A model generated the notes under the pieces. The model made no database searches and was not told the origin of the DNA. It saw only the letters and a program-made list of their open reading frames with translations. Positions 36,056 to 42,975 of a stretch of DNA of 64,000 bases are shown here, one piece after another. This DNA comes from Amphritea atlantica (lineage in GTDB: Bacteria; Pseudomonadota; Gammaproteobacteria; Pseudomonadales; Balneatricaceae): contig CP073344.1 of NCBI GenBank assembly GCA_024397875.1, positions 1,727,001 to 1,791,000 on the forward strand, given 5' to 3'. Both the position numbers and the translations under genes were made by a program. The number at the start of each line of letters is the position of its first letter. Position 1 is the first letter of the stretch.

Positions 36056-36376
36056 ATGATAAAGAATGGCAACATTGATAGCATTGGCGGCATGGAGTTC
36101 GCGACTTTCAGACTTAAAGGCGGCGTGACAGAAGCCTGGTTAGTAGAACTATCTAATAACGTAGAGAAAGAGTTTCTTAGTCAGCAAGATGAGCTTGTTC
36201 TTCATTTTCTGGTTCGTGGCGAAGATGGTATGTATGCGGATGTGGCGATCGCCCGTTCACAAGAGAAGGCAGAGGAGTATTGCCAGCAGTGGCTGAGTAA
36301 CACTGTGGCTCTAGAATATCTAGAACTTATCGACAAAGAGTCTGTAAACATGACGTTTTGGACGAGAATTAACTAA
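36056..36376 (+). CDS. Hypothetical 106-aa protein, partner of the WYL regulator
   Basis: Soluble, acidic, no signal peptide. The pattern (FRLKGGVTEAWLVELSNN, HFLVRGEDGMYADVAIARS, QQWLSNTVALEYLELID) suggests an alpha/beta fold, but no family is recognised. A hairpin ACTGACACA/TGTGTCAGT-like (near 35991-36010, as ACTGACACAATGGTGTCAGT) lies between regulator and this gene and may be the operator. Its stop codon is followed within 3 nt by R'' GCCTAAC, so it closes the cassette. Confidence 0.6.
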   Translation: MIKNGNIDSIGGMEFATFRLKGGVTEAWLVELSNNVEKEFLSQQDELVLHFLVRGEDGMYADVAIARSQEKAEEYCQQWLSNTVALEYLELIDKESVNMTFWTRIN

Positions 36377-36378
36377 AA

Positions 36379-36452
36379 GCCTAACAAAGGGCTCACAGGA
36401 GGCCAAAAGCGTCGCTTCGGGCTGCTTTCGTTTCCGTTGAGGTAGCGTAATT
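36379..36452 (+). other. attC-like site closing the WYL cassette
   Basis: R'' GCCTAAC (36379-36385) is canonical. L'' CTCACAGG and L' CCGTTGAG pair at 6 of 8 positions, and the central part folds as AAAGC..GCTTT. The right box is decayed: GTAATTC (36446-36452) where GTTATGC would match the next R''. Confidence 0.5.
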
Positions 36453-36468
36453 CAATAAGGAGAAAGCA

Positions 36469-36885
36469 GTGCTAAAGCCCATAATACAGGAAGAAGCTAC
36501 AGGCTGCGGAATTGCGTCAGTGGCCAATGTTCTGGGCAAAACCTACTCGGACATGAAGACCGTTGCTAACGCTATGGGTATCTATGCTGAAAATAAATCG
36601 CTTTGGTCCGATACCCAATATGTCAGGGAAATGTTGTCCAGTTCTGGAGTTGAAACATCTCCCGATGAAATTCCTTTTGAATCATGGGGTACTCTGCCAG
36701 ATCTGGCACTACTATCCATCAAGTACCATCAGGAAAGTGGCAAAAATTTCTGGCATTGGGTTGTTTTTAAACGTCTGGATGGTCAAGAGGTTGTCTTAGA
36801 TTCAGCAAGCTACCTGCCTTCCAACATCCGGACGGACTTCGATCAAATGCAGCCAAAGTGGTTCATTGAGGTCATGAATGCATAA
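36469..36885 (+). CDS. C39-like papain-fold peptidase domain protein, cassette gene
   Basis: 138 aa. The N-terminus EEATGCGIASVANVLGKTY has the Cys (Cys13) and surrounding pattern of peptidase family C39 and related cysteine peptidases; a His in FWHWVVFKR (about residue 104) followed by VVLDSASYLPS supplies the rest of a possible triad. No transporter domain is attached and no bacteriocin gene adjoins. The start is GTG 36469 with AAGGAG upstream. Its TAA stop lies in the R'' box GCATAAC. Confidence 0.65.
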   Translation: MLKPIIQEEATGCGIASVANVLGKTYSDMKTVANAMGIYAENKSLWSDTQYVREMLSSSGVETSPDEIPFESWGTLPDLALLSIKYHQESGKNFWHWVVFKRLDGQEVVLDSASYLPSNIRTDFDQMQPKWFIEVMNA

Positions 36886-36963
36886 CAAACCGCAGCAGTC
36901 GGAAAAATGTAAGCTCCGGCTTTCGGTCTCAACTTTCATTTTTAGCTGTGCCGATCATTGTGT
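36879..36963 (+). other. attC-like site after the C39-like gene
   Basis: R'' TGCATAAC (36879-36886) overlaps the stop codon. L'' CCGCAGCAG pairs with L' CTGTGCCG near 36945, with an extrahelical base. The R' box is decayed (ATTGTGT, 36957-36963). Confidence 0.5.
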
Positions 36964-36985
36964 GTCTCATTCAGAGTAATGAAAG

Positions 36986-37306
36986 ATGAGTAGAACCAAA
37001 CCTAAAGTAAGGGTTGAAGTCGATAAAGATAAGTGGGGAATGAACGACAACACTTACTCTTCTCCACCCGACTATTACTATGATGAAGAGTTTGAATGCG
37101 CTGATTGCGGGAAGAAGCAAACCTGGGCTGCGGTTGACCAAAAGTATTGGTATGAGGAATTGGGTAAAACTATTAATTCCTGCGCCAGGTATTGCAGTGT
37201 CTGCAGAGCACATACAAAGGCGCTAAAAGAAGAGCAGAAACGTCACATGGAAGAAATGGCAATGAAACCTAAGCATCAAAATGAGAATTTTTTTAAAAAC
37301 AAATAA
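36986..37306 (+). CDS. Zinc-ribbon domain protein, cassette gene
   Basis: 106 aa. FECADCGKKQTW (about residues 35-46) and YCSVCRAHTK (about 71-80) supply two CxxC pairs of a zinc ribbon of the zf-trcl type; N-terminal YSSPPDYYYDEEF is also typical of that group. The C-terminal tail is Lys/Met-rich and charged. Function unknown. It lies between two attC-like sites. Confidence 0.75.
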   Translation: MSRTKPKVRVEVDKDKWGMNDNTYSSPPDYYYDEEFECADCGKKQTWAAVDQKYWYEELGKTINSCARYCSVCRAHTKALKEEQKRHMEEMAMKPKHQNENFFKNK

Positions 37307-37374
37307 AAACAAACATCGCAATATACGTCATCATTGCATGCTGGAACTCGTTTCACTCGACCGGTGAGCGCTGC

Positions 37375-37382
37375 GTTAAGTT
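37375..37382 (+). other. attC R' box at the left end of the GNAT cassette
   Basis: GTTAAGTT fits GTTRRRY. It matches AACTTAGC at 37832-37839 as reverse complement at 7 of 8 positions. The upstream half of this attC is not clear. Confidence 0.5.
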
Positions 37383-37395
37383 TCTGGAGGTATGC

Positions 37396-37851
37396 GTGAT
37401 TATCAGGAAGTTGGAAGAGAAGGATCTTAAAGCCGTCAGCTCAATCTGTATGGCTGCATTTTCAAAGTCAGTTGCAGAAGCGCTGTCTGCGGAAGGGGTT
37501 TCTACTTTCACAAAAATTGCACAAGTCGATGCCTTTCGCAATAGGATGCACGAAGATAACCTGATGCTTGTCGCTGAATATGAAGGGAAGATTGAGGGTA
37601 TCATCGAGTTGAAAGAAGGCCGTCACGTTGCCATGTTGTTTGTTGATCCTGAGCAGCAACAGAAGGGAATCGGCAGAAAGTTACTTTTTTCGGCACTGAG
37701 TTATGCCAGGGTTGAGTGTGTAACCGTCAAAGCTTCTTTACCTTCAGTACCTGCATACCGGAAGTACGGCTTTAAGTGTAAAGGTGAAGTAAGCGAATCA
37801 GCAGGTCTGGTATATCAACCAATGGAAATAGAACTTAGCATATCAATATAG
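37396..37851 (+). CDS. GNAT-family N-acetyltransferase, cassette gene
   Basis: 151 aa. The acetyl-CoA-binding motif A is LFVDPEQQQKGIGRKLL (about residues 75-91), with a preceding beta strand AMLF and a motif B region VPAYRKYGFKCKGE. The start is GTG 37396, with GGAGG at 37386-37390. Substrate unknown; GNATs are common cassette passengers. The gene end overlaps the R'' box of its attC. Confidence 0.85.
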   Translation: MIIRKLEEKDLKAVSSICMAAFSKSVAEALSAEGVSTFTKIAQVDAFRNRMHEDNLMLVAEYEGKIEGIIELKEGRHVAMLFVDPEQQQKGIGRKLLFSALSYARVECVTVKASLPSVPAYRKYGFKCKGEVSESAGLVYQPMEIELSISI

Positions 37852-37885
37852 CCGACCGCTGACGCGTCGGCTGATTGAAGCGTTA

Positions 37886-39838
37886 GTGCGACAAGCGAAG
37901 CTTGTCACAACTTGCAGGGTGAAAGTCCCTGTCGGGTAAGGTGTAGCCTGCCACCCGTATCGAGTCTTGCACGGTGTGCGGAGTTTGAGATTAGTGAGTC
38001 ACTTTTCAGCGTGAGGGCGCAATCAGGCGAACAACCATCGTGAAGCGTAGACAGAGAATTATGTAGGCCATAGGGGGTGCCGTGCCCCTGAAGTGTTGGT
38101 ATTGCTCCGAAAATAGCGAGTCTCAGTTGACCAGACTTATAACGCAGTCGAAGTCCAAGCAAAGCAACCGATTAGGCGAGATTGTGGCGAACTGGCGGAG
38201 TGATCAAACCGTGGCATGTATAAAGAGTTATGACAGGAACTTGTGAGATCCGGACGTGCTCCCAACGGAAATGGGTAGGGCTGCTGAGTAAAATACGAGG
38301 CGAACGAAGGCATCCCGGAAGTCGGATCAGCTCATAGTAGTTTGAGGGCGGGAAAGCCGTCTACATAGCGAAGGGGCTGACAGTAATATCACGGCGTTTA
38401 ACAGATACATAGTCCGGACAACGTAGGGCTGGAGACACTATGACAACTGCCTTAAACGCCATAGCATTTAAAGCACACACCCACACGAAGCATCGATTTC
38501 AGAATCTTTATGGACAGCTGAAAGCCGACGCGCTGTATCGTGCCTGGGCACACCTCAATAAACAATCGGCTGCGGGTATTGACGGCGTTACGACGCAACA
38601 ATTTGAGCACCGATTACCCGAAAATATCCACATGCTGGCGCAGCAACTTAAATCCAGGCAGTATCGAGTTGATGACATCAAGCGTGTGTACATCCCCAAA
38701 GCGAATGGCAAAGAACGGCCATTAGGCTTGCCCAGCGTTGCAGATAAAGTGGTGCAGCAAAGTGTCTCGGAGCTACTGCAAAGTATCTAGGAGCACGACT
38801 TTCTGCCGAACAGTTATGGCTATCGCCCGCATAAAAGTGCGCATCAGGCCATACACAGTTTGCAATTGAACCTTCAATTTAAAGGCTACGGGTATATTGT
38901 CGAAGCAGACATTAAAGGTTTCTTCGATCATATGGATCACACTTGGCTGATGCGCATGTTAAAGCAGCGTATTGATGACAAGCCGCTTCTCAATCTCATT
39001 AATCAATGGCTGAAGGCCAGAATTAAAGAGCCCGACGGGCGCTATCACAAGCCTGCTTCAGGCACGCCGCAAGGCGGCGTGATCAGTCCCGTGCTGGCAA
39101 ATATCTACCTTCACTATGCTTTAGATCTGTGGTTCGAGAAGAAGATCAAACCCAAGCTTGAAGGCAGGGCAATGCTCATCCGTTATGCGGATGACTTTGT
39201 GGTGGCATTTCAATATCAAGACGAAGCGCGAGCCTTCTATGAGCAACTGGCTCCCAGGCTGAGAACCTTCAACCTGGACGTTGCGCCGGAGAAGACCTCG
39301 ATTAAACGCTTTAGTCGCTTTCACCCTGGACAACAACGGCACTTTGAGTTTCTGGGTTTTCGTTTCTACTGGGAAATGGATTTTAAAGGCGAGCCGCGGC
39401 TCAGACGAAAGACCGCCCCGAAGAAACATAAGACGGCCTTGCAAACCTTTTATGCGTGGATTAAAGACAATCGCCATCGGCGACTGGATCACTGGATGCC
39501 ACAACTAAAGCGCAAGATTATCGGATTCAGGAACTACTTTGGGTTACCGGACAACAGCTTGAGTGTGGGGCGGATCTACGGTCACATACTCAATAGTTTA
39601 TATATCTGGTTAAACCGACGAAGTGGTCGGAAAAGTTACACGTGGTCAGGGATGAAAGAGATGCTAAGATATTTTGGAATCCAGCCCATGCGAGTGAGTA
39701 AAAGATTGCTAGCCGTGGACTGGTACTGAGGGTCTGTGTTTTACACGGGCAAGGATATTATTGAAGAGCCGGATGCGGTAATTCCGCACGTCCGGATCTG
39801 TGTGGGGTCGCCTCGGTAACGGGGTGCTCTACCACGAC
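37886..39838 (+). mobile_element. Group II intron inserted in an attC R' box
   Basis: 1953 nt. The 5' end is GTGCGAC (consensus GTGYG), followed by the hairpin GACAAGC-GAA-GCTTGTC. The 3' end has domain V at 39766-39798 (starting GAGCCGGATGCGG and closing CGCACGTCCGGATC) and a domain VI stem ending CTACCACGAC. The candidate EBS1 TAACGC (38140-38145) pairs perfectly with IBS1 GCGTTA (37880-37885) just before the insertion point, which supports the boundaries. About 550 nt of ribozyme precede the maturase ORF. Confidence 0.88.
38440..39729 (+). pseudogene. ltrA: Group II intron reverse transcriptase/maturase with an in-frame TAG
   Basis: 429 codons in one frame, interrupted at codon 117 by TAG (38788-38790). 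Homologues have Tyr at this place (context LLQSI-stop-EHDFLPNSYGYRP), so a single substitution from TAT or TAC explains it. The RT domain has FFDHMDHTWL, TPQGGVISPVLANIYLHYALD and the catalytic YADD at residues 249-252; the C-terminal maturase (X) domain follows, with no obvious endonuclease domain. ATG 38440 has GGAG 6 nt upstream. Without suppression, the product would be truncated before the catalytic site. Confidence 0.88.
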
Positions 39839-39859
39839 TGTGTCTTAAAGTGATCATTT

Positions 39860-40141
39860 ATGGAAGAAGTCGTTGAGGGATTCTTCAAAGTATTTTTACG
39901 ATTAATCGGGGTAGTGATACGAGCCCTTCTTTGGTTGATTTGGGAAATGTTTTTTGAGGTAATCGCATGGTATGTCGGTTGGCCAATATGCAGGATTTTG
40001 AGCCTGGGCCATCACCCCGAAGAAAGTATCAATGAGCACGAACAGGCAAGCTCATTCCAGCAGTTCATGGTTTCTGTCGTCGGGTTACTTTTCTTAATTG
40101 GCTCAGCAACGTTAATTGCGTGGTATGCAGGTGAAATTTGA
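39860..40141 (+). CDS. Hypothetical two-helix membrane protein, cassette gene
   Basis: 93 aa with two long hydrophobic stretches (about residues 8-48, probably a hairpin, and 67-90) joined by a polar loop GHHPEESINEHEQASS. Weak ribosome-binding site. It lies just after the intron-restored R' box, and its TGA overlaps an R''-like TTGATAAC. No family recognised. Confidence 0.6.
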   Translation: MEEVVEGFFKVFLRLIGVVIRALLWLIWEMFFEVIAWYVGWPICRILSLGHHPEESINEHEQASSFQQFMVSVVGLLFLIGSATLIAWYAGEI

Positions 40142-40183
40142 TAACCATTGCATTAAAGGGCTCTGACCCTTTTAATGTTATGC
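40138..40183 (+). other. Compact attC-like site after the membrane protein gene
   Basis: TTGATAAC (40138-40145), the strong stem CATTAAAGGG/CCCTTTTAATG with a 6-nt loop, and GTTATGC (40177-40183). The outer boxes are complementary over ATAAC/GTTAT. The hairpin could equally be a weak terminator. Confidence 0.4.
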
Positions 40184-40202
40184 TAGGTAGGAGAGATAAA
40201 CC

Positions 40203-40406
40203 GTGAACAAGATTTGGATTGCGCCTGTAATAATTTTTTTGATGGCTGGCTGTAGTAATAAAGCTGTATACGACAATATCCAGCTTAACAATCGCCAGGA
40301 ATGTAACAGTGTTCCTTCTGCTCAGTATCAGGAATGTGTAGAGCGTTCCAACACATCATATGAAGAGTATGAGCGAGAGCGTAAAGCCGCAGCAGGGGCA
40401 AGTTAA
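40203..40406 (+). CDS. Small lipoprotein
   Basis: 67 aa with a lipoprotein signal peptide and lipobox LMAGC (lipidated Cys17). The mature part has two further cysteines (NRQECNSVPSAQYQECVE) and a charged C-terminal helix. The start is GTG 40203, preceded by AGGAG. Likely anchored to the outer membrane (Ser at +2). Possibly the last cassette gene, although no R'' box follows it. Confidence 0.7.
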   Translation: MNKIWIAPVIIFLMAGCSNKAVYDNIQLNNRQECNSVPSAQYQECVERSNTSYEEYERERKAAAGAS

Positions 40407-40619
40407 GAAGGGTAGGTTTTTTACGATATCTGGGGTCAGAGTAATACCTTACAGAAATATAGACGGGCAATGAGCGCCAGGCAGAACAGCTGTTTAGGCA
40501 ACGCTTATCAATAGCGAGCTAAGCTCGCTTACGTCGCTGCGATATTTGCCGATCTGGACGCCGACCGTTGGGAGGGCGTCCATCACATCACTTCAGAGAC
40601 TGTTGAGACAGAATTAAGC

Positions 40620-40874
40620 TTACTCCAGGCTTGAGTCAAGTAACTTACGCATGGCAGTCGCCATTTTCTTTTCTGACATACGGTGGTCGCCATTTTCGTG
40701 AAGGCGCATACCTTCATCACGCAGAGCCTGTATCTCGGCCTTCTCCATTTCATTAAGATTACTGCGCGGGAGAGCATTATCGATCGCTTTGGCGTCCATC
40801 GGGCAGTGACCTGCAAAAGCCTGCATGGATAGCGTAGCGGCTACAGCTGCAAGCATAAGTGTACGTTTCAACAT
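40620..40874 (-). CDS. Small periplasmic protein, function unknown
   Basis: 84 aa with a clear signal peptide (MLKRTLMLAAVAATLSMQAFA, cleaved after AFA). The mature part begins GHCPMDAKAIDNAL and is mostly charged helix with repeated EMEKAE/EKKMATAM patterns. Preceded by AGGAGG on the minus strand. A short His/Cys-containing N-terminus might bind metal, but that is inference only. Confidence 0.75.
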   Translation of the reverse strand: MLKRTLMLAAVAATLSMQAFAGHCPMDAKAIDNALPRSNLNEMEKAEIQALRDEGMRLHENGDHRMSEKKMATAMRKLLDSSLE

Positions 40875-41108
40875 GACAGATCCTCCTATTCTGTATCCGG
40901 GTCATGGTGGAAACTAAAGTATAGTCGAGTTGGTTTTAACCATCGCCAGATTATGAAAGCGCCGAAGGGAGTGGCTGCCCGCACTTAAGCGAATCTACCT
41001 CTCAGAAACGGGATGGCAGCCCTGATCCACTTTATGATTGAGTTTGAAAAACGCTTAACGGATTACATTTAATCCTGTCAGTTAGTCAGGGTTATTTCCT
41101 GGGTGGCA

Positions 41109-41756
41109 TCAAGTATTCGTCGCAATGCTTTTGATCATTCCAGGAATGGACTCATAAGCGCTTTCAATAGACCGCTTATGCCGGTTATCACCAAACTCTT
41201 GGTATTCAACACTGATTTCATATACTTCATCTACTCCAAGATATTTACTGACTGTTTGAATATGGGGCCCTAAATGATTCATATCTTCTCGTGTTCCGTT
41301 TTCTCCAAATCCAAATTCCCCACAAGATGTCAAAAGCACGAGGGACTTGCCTGACAGGGTCGGCTCTAATGGAAAATCACCACGGTTCAGATCAAAGGTA
41401 AAGGTCTTGTTGACTCTGACAACCTGGTCAATCCATGCTTTCAGTGATGCAGGCATACCGTAGTTGTACATCGGAGTGGATATGGCAATGACGTCTGCCT
41501 CAGTTAGCTCCTCAATTAACACATCAGACAAGGCTAATAATAAGTTCTGCTCATCTGTTCTTTTTCCTTCGGGGGTGAAGACAGCGGCAATCCAGCTTTC
41601 AGATATAAAGTCTGGCGGTGTGCTGCCAATATCTCTATAGATAAACTTATCCGCGGGTTTTGACGAGAGCCATTGATGCTTGAATGTCTCGCCCAGAGCC
41701 CTCGAAATAGAACGTTCTTTGCGTGCGCTCGCATCAATGTGAAGTAAGACGGTCAT
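41109..41756 (-). CDS. azoR: FMN-dependent NADH-azoreductase
   Basis: 215 aa flavodoxin-like quinone/azo-dye reductase, cytosolic homodimer. N-terminal LHIDASARKERSISRALGETF (FMN phosphate-binding region), STPMYNYGMPASLKAWIDQVVR (about residues 94-115) and LLTSCGEFGF follow the family. Probably a quinone-detoxifying enzyme. Divergent from a LysR gene 108 nt away, the usual layout for a quinone-responsive regulator and its target. Confidence 0.9.
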   Translation of the reverse strand: MTVLLHIDASARKERSISRALGETFKHQWLSSKPADKFIYRDIGSTPPDFISESWIAAVFTPEGKRTDEQNLLLALSDVLIEELTEADVIAISTPMYNYGMPASLKAWIDQVVRVNKTFTFDLNRGDFPLEPTLSGKSLVLLTSCGEFGFGENGTREDMNHLGPHIQTVSKYLGVDEVYEISVEYQEFGDNRHKRSIESAYESIPGMIKSIATNT

Positions 41757-41817
41757 AAGATTCTCCTTGGTCCGTTATGAATTACGCTGTGTGGAGGATT
41801 ATTTGATAGACCGGGTT

Positions 41818-41846
41818 TGTTGACAAATGGTAAAAATTTACTTATA
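41818..41846 (+). promoter_or_regulatory. Sigma70-type promoter of the LysR gene
   Basis: TTGACA (41818-41823), a 17-bp spacer and TATAGA (41841-41846). The spacer contains the near-palindrome GTAAAAATTTAC, a possible LysR-type site. A transcript from here would start near 41853, which rules out the earlier TTG start of the frame at 41817. Confidence 0.6.
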
Positions 41847-41864
41847 GATGAGCCAATTTCATCT

Positions 41865-42761
41865 ATGAGTAAGTCTATGTTTTCTCGCTTACCTCAACTG
41901 AATCAGATTAGGGGGTTTGAAGCTGCTGCACGCTTAGGTAGTTTTAAGGCTGCCGCTGGGGAGCTAAATGTCACTCCAACAGCAATATCACACCAAATCT
42001 CAAGCTTAGAAGATCGGCTGGGGGTTTTGCTGTTCGAGCGAAAAACCCGTTCAATAATCCTGACTCACGAAGGCGCCAGGCTTGCACATGTTGCCCATCA
42101 GGCGTTGCAGCAGATATCAGCTGCATTTGAAGAAATATCTAATGCGCAGTCTGTATTGAGGATTGCCACAACCACGTCTTTTGCATCAATGTGGCTGGTT
42201 CCCAATCTGGCAAGGTTTTATAAAGAACACCCGGATATTCAGGTTGAGATAAAAACCGGAGAAGAGCTTGCCGATATCAAGCGAGATCGTCGTATTGATC
42301 TCGCAATCAGGTATGGCAGTGATGAGGAGAAAAATACAAATTCTGTAAAGCTGGTGACCGAGCGTTTTACTGGCTATGCGACGGAGGACTATTTAAATAG
42401 TTGTCAGTATTTTACTGATGCCACTTTTATTGAGACCCGATGGAAGAACAAAAACTTACCGTCGATAAACTGGGAAACGTGGCTACAAACATTTAACTCC
42501 AATATATCCGACCCAAAGATACGTTACTTTGATCAGGAAGATCATGTTGTTCAAGCCGCTTTAGCCGGTCAGGGGATAGCTCTTGTGAGCTCGGTATTAG
42601 CTAAAATGGCCTTGCAGCAAGGTTGGTTGAAAGCCTTGGATGATGGTTGCTCATTACCTGGTCTTACGTATTATTTATTGGTATCGCCTGTTAGCGAAAA
42701 TTTACGAAAAGTCACTCTTTTCAGAGAGTGGCTGGTAAAAGAGCTATCAGAGTATGCCTGA
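41865..42761 (+). CDS. LysR-family regulator (GcvA-like), probable regulator of azoR
   Basis: 298 aa from ATG 41865. Helix-turn-helix region: RLPQLNQIRGFEAAARLGSF, TPTAISHQISSLEDRLGVLLFERKTR; the C-terminal substrate-binding domain is of the GcvA/AmpR type (TTSFASMWLVPNLARFYKEHP). A second in-frame ATG at 41877 is also possible. The start was chosen downstream of the promoter at 41818-41846. Divergent from azoR. Confidence 0.88.
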   Translation: MSKSMFSRLPQLNQIRGFEAAARLGSFKAAAGELNVTPTAISHQISSLEDRLGVLLFERKTRSIILTHEGARLAHVAHQALQQISAAFEEISNAQSVLRIATTTSFASMWLVPNLARFYKEHPDIQVEIKTGEELADIKRDRRIDLAIRYGSDEEKNTNSVKLVTERFTGYATEDYLNSCQYFTDATFIETRWKNKNLPSINWETWLQTFNSNISDPKIRYFDQEDHVVQAALAGQGIALVSSVLAKMALQQGWLKALDDGCSLPGLTYYLLVSPVSENLRKVTLFREWLVKELSEYA

Positions 42762-42907
42762 CAAAAAACATAGATATTTTTTTGGGGGGGGGAGAATGGC
42801 TCTAAGTTGAGTGTGCTTAGCCGCCGTTTCGATCTTAGGATAAAAGAAAAAGGGCAGATCTGTTTTCTTACCCCTAGTCTCTCCTGCCCACTAAATCAGC
42901 GTTTGTT

Positions 42908-42975
42908 CTAGCAAGCGACACAGTCGCATCTAACCACTATCGAGCTGCGAAGCAGCGGTCTAGCCGCTGCTTTTG
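42908..42975 (-). repeat. REP-like repeat, copy 8 (minus orientation)
   Basis: On the minus strand: AAAAGCAGCGGCTAG, a hairpin CCGCTGCTTCGCAG, GGTTAGATGCGACTGTGTCGC, TTGCTAG (shown in parts). The first 15 bases encode the last residues KSSG and the TAG stop of PabB. Confidence 0.7.

Larger units (their letters stand above)
37832..39842 (+). other. attC site split by a group II intron
   Basis: Left part: R'' AACTTAGC (37832-37839) and the stem TCAAT..AGCCGAC / GTCGGCT.ATTGA (37842-37878). Then GCGTTA (37880-37885), the intron (37886-39838) and TGTG (39839-39842). Joining the exons gives GCGTTATGTG, a normal R' box identical to GTTATGTG at 22839. Confidence 0.7.

Noticed and set aside
38860..39729. 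Separate 289-aa reverse transcriptase gene
   Set aside because: It is in the same frame as 38440-38787 and is merely the part of the maturase after the TAG; treated as one interrupted gene.
40501..40540. Palindrome AGCGAGCT-A-AGCTCGCT as an attC or origin
   Set aside because: It has no flanking GTTRRRY/RYYYAAC boxes or iterons; most likely a simple hairpin between convergent genes.
41817..41864. Upstream TTG start of the azoR-divergent LysR gene
   Set aside because: A consensus-like promoter (TTGACA-N17-TATAGA) occupies this segment, so the codons would not be transcribed; ATG 41865 is used.
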